Source: Bacteroidota bacterium (lineage in GTDB: Bacteria; Bacteroidota; Bacteroidia; AKYH767-A; 2013-40CM-41-45). From it: a DNA stretch of 64,000 nt. The stretch is taken from the NCBI GenBank assembly GCA_016721305.1, contig JADKIH010000026.1, positions 1 to 64,000 of the forward strand. The letters are read 5' to 3'. Positions 1 to 7,156 of this stretch are shown piece after piece. The notes under the pieces were generated by a model, which was given only the letters and a program-made list of their open reading frames with translations, was not told the DNA's origin and made no database searches. Position 1 is the stretch's first letter. Each line of letters opens with the position of its first letter. A program made the position numbers and the translations under genes.

Positions 1-129
1 AGAACTAGGCCTGACAATATGCCAAGCAATTTGTTTCATCTCCATATTCCTGAAATAGTTATCAAATTCCTAATATCGGCCCAAGATTAAACGCTGCCTA
101 TTTTTAACATTAAAACCAATAATTTCCTA

Positions 130-1750
130 ACATGTTTTCCAAAATTGTCGCAGTGGACTTGCTAACTGAGTGCAAATCTAACTTTTCGTGGTTATGTAGG
201 TGTACATCTGGTAGTTTTACTTACTCTCGTGCCCCCAGTAAGCTTTGAATGCCTCAAATCAGTCCCGTGTTCCAATAAATGTGCCGCCAAAAAACTGACG
301 TAACGTATGCACCGGAGACTTTTTCTTGATTCCGGTCTTCTCTCTTCACTGCTGCCCGTACTATATTTGAATGCTTCTTGCCAAGTATTGCTCCCGGCAT
401 TCCTCAAAAAGCCAAACCTTCGGTTTGTATTTCTTGAAGAGTCCGTAATACTTCCAACAATTTCTTAGAGAGTATTGAATATCGGTCCTTCTGCCCTTTC
501 GCTTGCTCTATGCATGTTGCATTCGCCCGTGAATCTATATCCTTCACCTTTACGTTAACAAGTTCCGATAGCGCATTCCGGATGAATAAGCTAACATCAT
601 AATCGCACGATGCTTGATATTATCTGTCCGCTTTTAACAAGTCCGAAATTTCTTTCTCATTTAAAACCGTAGGCAGCGTTCGTTCTTTTCGTGGCCGCTC
701 TACCGTGTACACATTTCGCTCACCTTTCAAAACGTGCTAATAATAAAATTTAATCGCATTGATTGCCTGGTTCTGATATGATGTTGAAACCTTTCGCTCC
801 ATAACGAGATAGCGTAGAAAATCAATTATCTTTCTTTCTTCAATATCGGATAAAACTTCTCCTTTGTAATAATTGATGAATTCCTCAAACGCTCCTTTGT
901 AGGTTTTGATCGTACTTTCACTGTATCTTAGCTCGCAATTTTAATATGTACTCCTCCGGACACCGTTCATAGTGTTCTCCTGCAGCCCATGGCTTACGAC
1001 TGCTTCAAATCAGCAACAGCTTGCTCTTCATAGATCAGTTTTAATGCAAAGCCGCTGAAAATGTTTTTTATCTCATGAAGGTATTTTTCGGAATATGGAA
1101 CGCTCCACCATTTGTATTTCGTACTCAACTGTGAAAGGGTACAGTTTTAATATATCGCGTGTTCTTTATTGAATCCGAAATACAATTTTAATCGTCCGGA
1201 GCTTGTTTTTATTACCAGAAGCTCGTCTTTTCCGATAATTCTATTTTCTGTTGATCCCGTATCAAATTCAATTTCTTCCCGAACGGAAATCTCTTTTATT
1301 CGGCCCGAAAATAATTTTTCAGGGATCAAGATTACCCGGATAGTTTGGCAAGACCCAACAGTAATTCTTTATCCCAACGACTGTAACGCAGAGAGATCAA
1401 AAGCGACTGTCGTTCTCATTCTTTGGAGTTTACTTTATCCGTCGACCATTCACCTGAATAAACACATTTGCATTTTTAGATTCAAAAACTTCTTTTGTGA
1501 TTTCAGGAATAATTATTCCGCTTTCCTGACCTTTTTTTGAGCTTGATTGTTATTGGGATATTCTAAATCAGGAAAAGCTCTTTGTTAGTATCTTTTAAAC
1601 GCTTTTGAATAGGAATAAGCCAGGCATTCATCGTAATGACTCATTTTAATCCGTTGATCTGTCTCAATGTGTTGATCCGATGTATCGTAAACGAAGTCCA
1701 GCTTTTCTTCTCCTGTTTGTAAATTATTTTGAGGCTTTCATTTTCCTGTG
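130..1750 (-). pseudogene. decayed tyrosine recombinase / phage-type integrase
   Basis: Read leftward and switching frames several times, this stretch yields a whole integrase of the tyrosine recombinase family. Around 930-770 lies the SAM-like core-binding domain (SESTIKTYKGAFEEF, later NQAINAIKFYY). Around 665-450 lies the start of the catalytic domain (EKEISDLLKA, AYSSGMR, KVKDID, KGQKDRYSILSKKLL). Around 300-190 lies the box with HLLEHGTDLR and SKTT, where the second Arg and His of the active site would sit. The 940-1750 part resembles the N-terminal arm domain of Bacteroidota integrases but is badly eroded. At least five frameshifts and several stops rule out function. No att site, cargo or terminal repeats were identified. 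Family assignment rests on motif recognition and is fairly secure; the exact ends are not. Confidence 0.75.
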
Positions 1751-1822
1751 TATTGAATTTAACAGAAAAATGGTGAATTTAAAAGTGAATTAAAACCCGC
1801 ATTTATTAGGGGAAAGGTTTAA

Positions 1823-1931
1823 TGTTCAAGGTTCAAAGTTTATCGTTCAAGGTTCAGGTTCAAAGTTCAAAGTTCAATGACTGTGTGTACGAAGCCGTTG
1901 AACTTTGAACCTTGAACTTTGAACCTTGAAC
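1823..1931. repeat. inverted pair of 7-bp tandem arrays (TTGAAC family)
   Basis: The left arm (1823-1877) is built of GTTCAAG/GTTCAAA heptamers and the right arm (1897-1931) of TTTGAAC/CTTGAAC heptamers, the reverse complement. The arms flank a 19-nt spacer, so the whole can fold back on itself. The same family recurs at 3821-4009 and 49876-49932. It lies directly before the pth promoter. Confidence 0.85.
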
Positions 1932-1987
1932 ACCCCCAAACACAGAAACCGATCACCGACCAACCGTTCACCGTTCACCAAAAATCC

Positions 1988-1995
1988 TACCTTCG
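1988..1995 (+). promoter_or_regulatory. -7 promoter box of pth (TACCTTCG)
   Basis: TACCTTCG fits the Bacteroidota -7 consensus TAnnTTTG with one T-to-C change. It lies 18 nt before the presumed native ATG of pth at 2014. The same TTCG variant precedes the genes at 38863 and 47339. No clear -33 TTG was found. Confidence 0.5.
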
Positions 1996-2013
1996 CCTCG
2001 GAAAATCCCCAAA

Positions 2014-2600
2014 ATGAGCAAATTCTCATCGCCGGTCTCGGCAACATAGGAGAAGAATACAGCTTCACCCGACATAATATCGGATTTGAAGTGGCGGATG
2101 CATTGGCGAAGTCGTTGCAGAAAGAGGACGATAAATTGGTGAAGCTTTTTAGCAGCGATAAGCTGGCGACTATTCATCAGACGAAATTTAAGGGGAAGCA
2201 AATCGTCATCATCAAACCGACGACGTATATGAATCTTAGCGGCAAGGCTGTAAACTACTGGATGCAGGCCGAGAAAATTCCGATTGAACATTTGCTCGTT
2301 GTCACTGACGATATTGCTCTTCCGTTTGGAACTTTACGCATGAAGAAAAAAGGCAGCGATGGCGGACACAACGGACTGGCCGACATTGCCGAAACACTTA
2401 ACACGACCGATTACAACCGCCTCCGCTTCGGCGTCGGCAGCGACTTTGCAAAAGGTAAGCAAGTAGATTACGTTTTGGGAAAATGGACAAAAGAGCAGGA
2501 AGCGGTATTAGCAGAACGGATCGAGAAAGCAGTAGAGATGGTGAAGAGCCTTGTTTCAATCGGAGTTGATCGGACAATGTCGCTGTACAACAACAAGTAG
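2014..2600 (+). CDS. pth: peptidyl-tRNA hydrolase (frameshift just after the start codon)
   Basis: Releases tRNA from peptidyl-tRNA dropped by ribosomes in the cytoplasm; normally essential. Family motifs are all present: GLGNIG, TRHNIGF with the catalytic His, KPTTYMNLSG, DDIALPFG, KGSDGGHNGL and YVLGKW, and the length fits. The start is the oddity. The open frame has no ATG before GLGNIG, only a TTG at 1926 inside the upstream heptamer array. An ATG at 2014, 18 nt after a good -7 box, would read M-S-K-F and then L-I-A-G-L-G-N if one base were restored near 2023-2025; that is the canonical Pth N-terminus. I infer a 1-nt deletion there, either a sequencing error or a real mutation. Initiation at TTG 1926 with a 33-residue extension is the alternative. 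Function is certain; the start is not. Confidence 0.9.
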
Positions 2601-2605
2601 GCGGT

Positions 2606-2940
2606 TTGGGGTGCGGGTTGCGGGTTGCGAAGGCGACTTACAGACTACTTTGTACTTTCAAGCATGTCTTGGCTTACAAACTGTTGCGGGCTTCGACAAG
2701 CTCAGCCAACGCGTTGCGATGGCTGCTAACCAAGCACTTAAAACTTCCACCTACACTTCCACTTGCACTCTGCTCCGGTCTAATTCCTTGAAAAAGTGAA
2801 TAATGGCAAAAGGCAAAGGCGTTTTTATCGCCAATTCGTTACAAATGAAGCAGGCCGTCCCGCAACTCCGCAACCCCCCCCCTTCCCAACCCACACTCGC
2901 TAAACCCCCGCAACTCGCAACCCGCAACCCGCAACCCGAA
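2606..2940. repeat. composite repeat region with GGGTTGC / GCAACCC heptamers
   Basis: It opens 6 nt after the pth stop with G-rich heptamers (about 2608-2629), then the module GCGACTTACA. It carries the module ACTTAAAACTTCCAC (about 2739-2775) and closes with C-rich heptamers (about 2898-2940). The outer arrays are reverse complements. The middle (2650-2880) shows no recognisable gene; small open frames here are repeat translations. Confidence 0.75.
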
Positions 2941-2994
2941 AAACTTGCTTAAAAGAAGAATTCTTCGTTCCTTTGGTACAACAAATCTCATCAA

Positions 2995-3762
2995 ATGAAA
3001 AGAATCTTTACATTACTATTTATCGTTACTGCTTTCTTCGCTACTTCACAGGCACAACAAACTGTGTTCTGCGAAACATGGACAGGTTACGACGCAACAA
3101 CAGCTGCGACGGATTACAATGGTTGGAGTTTAAGTTACTTCAGTGGTTTTAGTTTCTATACCAGCACACAAAGTTCAGGTCCGAGCGGTCCTAATTCATA
3201 CAAGTTCGGAGTTGATAGCGCAACTGCAATTACACCAAACATATTAGGTGCTGATCAAATCAGCTTCTGGATGAAGGGTAACGCAGCTACCGGCGGTACT
3301 CTTGCAAATGGCGCGTTTTACGTTTACGAAACAAGCGACGGAATAAATTATACTTTGCTCGATATGATCACTTCGATTCCTACTACTGCAGCTACTAAAA
3401 CGTATGCATTACAAGCGGGAACAACGAACGTAAAATTCTTCTACGACAAAGATTCAGGTAACGTCGCTTTCGATGATTTCTGTGCAACAATCGTGAATGG
3501 AATTTCTGATGTTGCAAAACCATTCTCTTTCTCTGCATATCCAAACCCTTCACGCGGAACAGTGAATCTGAACATCGCAGCAGGTAAAACAGCAACGGTG
3601 GTTATCGCCAATATGCTCGGTTCAGAACTGAAACACTTTACTTTGAAGTCAAATGAACTTACTTCAACACTCGACCTTTCAGATTTAAATGAAGGCGTGT
3701 ATATGATTAAAGTGAAAAGCGATGCCGGCGAAGCTACACAACGCCTGATCATCCGACGATAA
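2995..3762 (+). CDS. secreted protein with T9SS C-terminal sorting domain
   Basis: A 255-residue exported protein of unknown function. Residues 1-20 form a signal peptide ending in SQAQ. Residues about 25-165 look like a beta-sandwich of the kind common in T9SS cargo (many Gly, Ser and Thr, aromatic strands), with no catalytic motif I recognise. The last 80 residues are a type A sorting domain: the YPNPSRGTVNL box, then a strand pattern ending in GVYMIKVKSDAGEATQRLIIRR-like sequence, which directs export through the type IX system and removal or anchoring at the cell surface. A strong terminator follows 20 nt after the stop. The gene stands alone between repeat regions. Confidence 0.85.
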   Translation: MKRIFTLLFIVTAFFATSQAQQTVFCETWTGYDATTAATDYNGWSLSYFSGFSFYTSTQSSGPSGPNSYKFGVDSATAITPNILGADQISFWMKGNAATGGTLANGAFYVYETSDGINYTLLDMITSIPTTAATKTYALQAGTTNVKFFYDKDSGNVAFDDFCATIVNGISDVAKPFSFSAYPNPSRGTVNLNIAAGKTATVVIANMLGSELKHFTLKSNELTSTLDLSDLNEGVYMIKVKSDAGEATQRLIIRR

Positions 3763-3782
3763 ACATCGACACATAAAACTAT

Positions 3783-3816
3783 AAAGCCTCCGGAGAGATT
3801 CTTCGGAGGCTTTTTT
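3783..3816 (+). terminator. intrinsic terminator after the T9SS protein gene
   Basis: AAAGCCTCCG (3783-3792) pairs with CGGAGGCTTT (3804-3813) and runs into T6, 20 nt after the stop codon at 3762. Confidence 0.9.
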
Positions 3817-3820
3817 CGTT

Positions 3821-4009
3821 TGTTCAAGGTTCAAAGTTCAAAGTTCAAGGTTCAAAGTTCAAGGTTCAATGTTTTCATGCTTTCTACAAACCGCGAAAGT
3901 TCATCTGGAGACAAAACAATCTGGAATTATAGCTGAATTGAATTTCGCTTTCGCCAATCTTATTCGCCGCAACTTTGAACTTTGAACCTTGAACTTTGAA
4001 CTTTGAACA
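3821..4009. repeat. inverted pair of TTGAAC-family 7-bp arrays between converging genes
   Basis: Left array about 3823-3870 (GTTCAAG/GTTCAAA units); right array about 3971-4008 (TTTGAAC/CTTGAAC units). They bracket about 100 bp of unassigned DNA. The right array ends 4 nt from the glyS stop codon. Confidence 0.9.
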
Positions 4010-4012
4010 AAC

Positions 4013-5560
4013 TTAAAGTTTCCGTAGTGCCGTGTTGACATCGACCTTCTCGCGAAGGATCCGCTGCACTTCATCAATCGAAATTCTCTCCTGCGCCATC
4101 GTATCACGGTCGCGGATGGTGACGGTGTTGTCTTCGAGAGTTTGGTGATCTACGGTGATGCAATACGGTGTACCGATAGCATCCTGGCGACGGTAACGTT
4201 TACCGATTGAATCTTTTTCTTCTGATGTAACGATGAAATCAAATTTCAATTTATCGAAAATCTCTGATGCTTTTTCCGGCAAGCCGTCTTTCTTCATCAG
4301 AGGAAGAATCGCACATTTAATCGGAGCTAAGAAAGGAGGAATGCGTAGAACTACGCGCTCTGAGCCGTCTTCCAATTTTTCTTCTACGTACGACTGCGAC
4401 ATGATCGCAAGGAACATTCGGTCGAGACCGATGGATGTTTCTACGACGTACGGAATGTAGTTTTCATTCAGTTCCGGATCGAAGTACTGTTGTTTCTTTC
4501 CGCTGAACTCTTCGTGATTACGTAAATCGAAATCAGAACGTGAGTGAATTCCTTCGAGCTCTTTGAAGCCGAATGGGAATTCGAATTCGATATCACATGC
4601 AGCTTTTGCATAATGCGCGAGCTTCAGGTGATCGTGGAAACGTTGTTTATTGAGAGGGAAACCGAGTGATCGGTGCCATGTCATTCGTTTTTCTTTCCAA
4701 TGCGTGTACCATTCGTCTTCCGTTCCCGGACGAACGAAGAATTGCATTTCCATCTGCTCAAATTCACGCATACGGAAGATGAACTGACGAGCAACGATTT
4801 CGTTACGGAATGCTTTTCCTGTTTGCGCAATACCAAACGGAATTTTCATTCGTCCTGTTTTCTGAACGTTGAGGAAGTTCACGAAAATTCCCTGCGCTGT
4901 TTCCGGACGGAGATAAATTGTGCTCGACTCTTCGCTTACAGATCCCAGCTGCGTATTGAACATTAAGTTGAACTGACGAACATCCGTCCAGTTGCGTGTT
5001 CCGCTGATCGGACAAACGATTTCCAGATCGAGAATGATTTGTTTTACTTCAACCAAATCGTTTGCTTCGAGCGCTGCTTTGAAACGCGTATTGATGGCAT
5101 CGATCTTTTGCTGATATTCCATCACACGCGGATTCGTGCTACGATATTGTTCTTCATTGAACGACTCACCGAAACGTTGGCGAGCTTTTTCTACTTCCTT
5201 CGTAATCTTTGCATCGATTTTCGCGACATGATCTTCGATGAGCACATCGGCGCGGTAACGCTTTTTAGAATCTTTGTTATCGACGAGCGGATCATTGAAC
5301 GCATCGACGTGACCGGAAGCTTTCAGGTAGTAGGATGCATAAAAAATCGCCGCATCGATGCCGACGATGTTGTCGTGCATCTGCACCATCGATTTCCACC
5401 AATACTCGCGGATGTTCTTCTTCAGCTCCACCCCATTTTGACCGTAGTCATAAACAGCGCTGAGACCGTCATAAATTTCACTCGATTGAAAAATGAACCC
5501 GTATTCTTTAGAATGGGAAATGATGTTTTTGAAGAGATCTTCGGTAGTGTTACTTGCCAT
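4013..5560 (-). CDS. glyS: glycyl-tRNA synthetase, single-chain type
   Basis: Charges tRNA-Gly. The 515-residue protein is the dimeric class II glycyl-tRNA synthetase of the archaeal/eukaryal type used by Bacteroidota, not the two-subunit GlyQ/GlyS form. Class II motif 2 is visible as AFRNEI followed by RQFIFRMREFEQ, motif 3 as SIGLDRMFLAI, and the C-terminal anticodon-binding domain begins about residue 395 (APIKCAILPL). The start ATG lies 5 nt from a -7 box TACTTTTG (minus strand, 5573-5566), so the mRNA is probably leaderless or nearly so. The stop abuts a heptamer array and no hairpin terminator of the usual kind is seen. The frame is intact. Confidence 0.97.
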   Translation of the reverse strand: MASNTTEDLFKNIISHSKEYGFIFQSSEIYDGLSAVYDYGQNGVELKKNIREYWWKSMVQMHDNIVGIDAAIFYASYYLKASGHVDAFNDPLVDNKDSKKRYRADVLIEDHVAKIDAKITKEVEKARQRFGESFNEEQYRSTNPRVMEYQQKIDAINTRFKAALEANDLVEVKQIILDLEIVCPISGTRNWTDVRQFNLMFNTQLGSVSEESSTIYLRPETAQGIFVNFLNVQKTGRMKIPFGIAQTGKAFRNEIVARQFIFRMREFEQMEMQFFVRPGTEDEWYTHWKEKRMTWHRSLGFPLNKQRFHDHLKLAHYAKAACDIEFEFPFGFKELEGIHSRSDFDLRNHEEFSGKKQQYFDPELNENYIPYVVETSIGLDRMFLAIMSQSYVEEKLEDGSERVVLRIPPFLAPIKCAILPLMKKDGLPEKASEIFDKLKFDFIVTSEEKDSIGKRYRRQDAIGTPYCITVDHQTLEDNTVTIRDRDTMAQERISIDEVQRILREKVDVNTALRKL

Positions 5561-5565
5561 GGCGG

Positions 5566-5573
5566 CAAAAGTA
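5566..5573 (-). promoter_or_regulatory. -7 promoter box of glyS (TACTTTTG)
   Basis: Perfect TAnnTTTG on the minus strand, 5 nt before the glyS ATG, which implies transcription starting at or just before the start codon. Confidence 0.55.
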
Positions 5574-5583
5574 GGAAATTTTT

Positions 5584-5788
5584 GCGGGTTGCGTTGCGGG
5601 TTGCGGGTTGCGGGGCGAAACTTAAACCATCCACTTCCATGGCCACATCGGCTTATCTTATTACTGATTACAAAGGTACGGGGTGCGGGTTACGGGTTAC
5701 GGGTTGCGATTCGTAACTCGCAACCCGCAACTCGCAACCCGCAACCCGCAACCCGTAACCCGCAACCTGCAACCCGCAACCTGCAACC
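5584..5788. repeat. GGGTTGC / GCAACCC heptamer arrays, inverted
   Basis: Three blocks. G-rich units GGGTTGC at 5584-5616; GGGTTAC/GGGTTGC at about 5680-5709; C-rich units at 5713-5788 (11 heptamers: GTAACTC, GCAACCC, GCAACTC, GCAACCT). The second and third blocks are separated by only a few bases and can form one long hairpin. The module GCGAAACTTAAAC then CCATCCACTTCC follows the first block (5615-5640). Confidence 0.9.
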
Positions 5789-5830
5789 AAAAAAGTACAC
5801 CCCTCCGCCTCCCAATTCCCCCGCTTTTCG

Positions 5831-5838
5831 TACTTTCA
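5831..5838 (+). promoter_or_regulatory. -7 promoter box of the DUF3109 gene (TACTTTCA)
   Basis: Matches TAnnTTTG at six of the eight positions; 5 nt before the ATG at 5844, so the transcript is probably leaderless. Confidence 0.45.
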
Positions 5839-5843
5839 CCCCC

Positions 5844-6449
5844 ATGATCGCCATCGGAAATACCCTCATCTCAGAAGACATATTTGAAAAGAACTTTGTT
5901 TGCGACCTGAATGCCTGTAAGGGCGCTTGTTGCGTGAAAGGAGACTACGGAGCGCCGTTGGAAGACGACGAGCTGGCTATTTTGGATTCGATTTACGATA
6001 AGGTGAAGCCGTATCTGACTGAAAGCGGGATTAAGGCCATTGAAAAGCAAGGAAAGTACATTCGTTACGAGCGCAAAGAATGGGTAACACCGCTTGCGAA
6101 AGGCAAAGAATGCGCCTATACCATTTTCGACGACGGCGTTGCTAAATGCGGCATTGAAAAAGCTTATTACGAAGGCAAAGTAGATTGGAAGAAACCGATT
6201 AGTTGTCACCTCTACCCTATTCGTATTACCAAGCAAAAGAATGGTTACGACGCTATCAATTATGATCGCTGGAACATTTGTAATCCCGCATGCAAGCTTG
6301 GCGAATCACTGAAAGTTCCGGTTTTTAAATTTTTGAAAGAATCACTCACCCGTAAATACGGTGAGGCATGGTACAAGGAGTTAACTATTGCAGGGGATTT
6401 GCTGGAAGAGAAGAATGCTGTGAAGGCAGCGAAGAAGGCGGCGAAGTAG
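5844..6449 (+). CDS. DUF3109 family cysteine-rich protein
   Basis: A 201-residue cytoplasmic protein of the DUF3109 family, common in Bacteroidota, function unknown. Cysteines cluster at the N-terminus (FVCDLNACKGACC) and recur at CAYTIFDDGVAKC, SCHLYP and NICNPAC, the arrangement expected of a metal or Fe-S binding protein. The start is ATG 5844, preceded by a -7 box; a longer open frame upstream is only translated repeat. The stop TAG is followed without a gap by TCTTTAG heptamers. The tail is rich in Lys and Ala. No neighbour suggests a pathway. Confidence 0.85.
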   Translation: MIAIGNTLISEDIFEKNFVCDLNACKGACCVKGDYGAPLEDDELAILDSIYDKVKPYLTESGIKAIEKQGKYIRYERKEWVTPLAKGKECAYTIFDDGVAKCGIEKAYYEGKVDWKKPISCHLYPIRITKQKNGYDAINYDRWNICNPACKLGESLKVPVFKFLKESLTRKYGEAWYKELTIAGDLLEEKNAVKAAKKAAK

Positions 6450-6484
6450 TCTTTAGTCTTTAGTCTTTAGCCTTTAGTCTTTAG
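6450..6484 (+). repeat. five TCTTTAG heptamers starting at a stop codon
   Basis: Units at 6450, 6457, 6464, 6471 (CCTTTAG) and 6478, immediately after the TAG of the preceding gene, so the stop codon itself continues the ...TAG rhythm. 6485-6580 holds nothing recognised. Confidence 0.85.
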
Positions 6485-6579
6485 TTCGAAGGCGTGATTG
6501 GTTTTTCATCTAGACTTTGCGTTATCCTTATTTGTCTTAAAACAACAGGAAACGCAGACTAAAAAACAAGACTAAGCAG

Positions 6580-6776
6580 TCCTACGGAGCTTTCTCTAAA
6601 CGCATTTCTGCTTTTCTACAAACAGGATGCTCCTACGGAGCAGAACGAAACAATCGATAATTCCATCTTTGAAGAAGCATACTAATGCCATGCTTCGAAG
6701 AGCAGAGCCCCGTTAGGGGCAATCTGTTTGTAGGGATGTCAAATGGCATGGCCTAAAGCTCCGTAGGAGCGACCTG
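6580..6776. repeat. REP-like palindrome cluster
   Basis: Several short palindromes of one family: GCTCCTACGGAGC (6629-6641), GCCCCGTTAGGGGC (6707-6720), GCTCCGTAGGAGC (6758-6770), and a partial copy at 6581-6590. Two carry the same tail in mirror orientation: CTACAAACAG at 6616-6625 and CTGTTTGTAG at 6724-6733. A further stem GAAGCAT...ATGCTTC lies at 6674-6696. The hairpin-plus-conserved-tail layout is that of REP/REPIN elements moved by RAYT transposases; no such transposase is in the window. Confidence 0.7.
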
Positions 6777-6839
6777 AAGTAAACCGGGAATGATCCCGTG
6801 AACGATTATGAAATTAGCGATAATCAACGGAAGCACCTC

Positions 6840-7087
6840 GCAACTCGTAACTCGTAACTCGCAACTCGCAACCCTTTCCTTTAGCAGATAGTGATCAGAG
6901 AGTGGAAGTGGATGTGTATGTGGAAGTTTTAAGTTTCGCTTCGCAACCCGCAACGCGCAACGCGCAACTCGCAACCCGTAACTCGCAACTCGCAACTCGC
7001 AACTCGCAACCCGCAACCCGTAACTCGTAACTCGTAACTCGTAACTCGTAACCCGCGTGCGAGTTTGAGTAGCAGTGCGAGTGGACA
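6840..7087. repeat. GCAACCC heptamer arrays with composite modules
   Basis: Five heptamers at 6840-6874, then the module GAGTGGAAGTGGATG...GTGGAAGTTTTAAGT (6898-6934), then 16 heptamers at 6943-7054 mixing GCAACCC, GCAACTC, GTAACTC, GTAACCC and GCAACGC. It ends in the module GTGCGAG...AGTAGCAGTGCGAG (about 7055-7082), which recurs at 36046-36076. Both arrays here have the C-rich strand on top. Confidence 0.9.
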
Positions 7088-7092
7088 GAAAT

Positions 7093-7129
7093 AAAAAACC
7101 CTCCTGCAGTCATAACACCAGGAGGGTTT
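7093..7129 (-). terminator. terminator of nrdA
   Basis: AAACCCTCCTG (7096-7106) pairs with CAGGAGGGTTT (7119-7129); read on the minus strand the hairpin ends in T6. It lies 28 nt after the nrdA stop. Confidence 0.9.
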
Positions 7130-7156
7130 GTACAATGTACAAAAGCAATAATTATC

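Noticed and set aside
5039..5716. 225-residue open frame antisense to glyS
   Set aside because: Shadow of the glyS coding sequence continuing into a repeat array; no promoter or recognisable domain.
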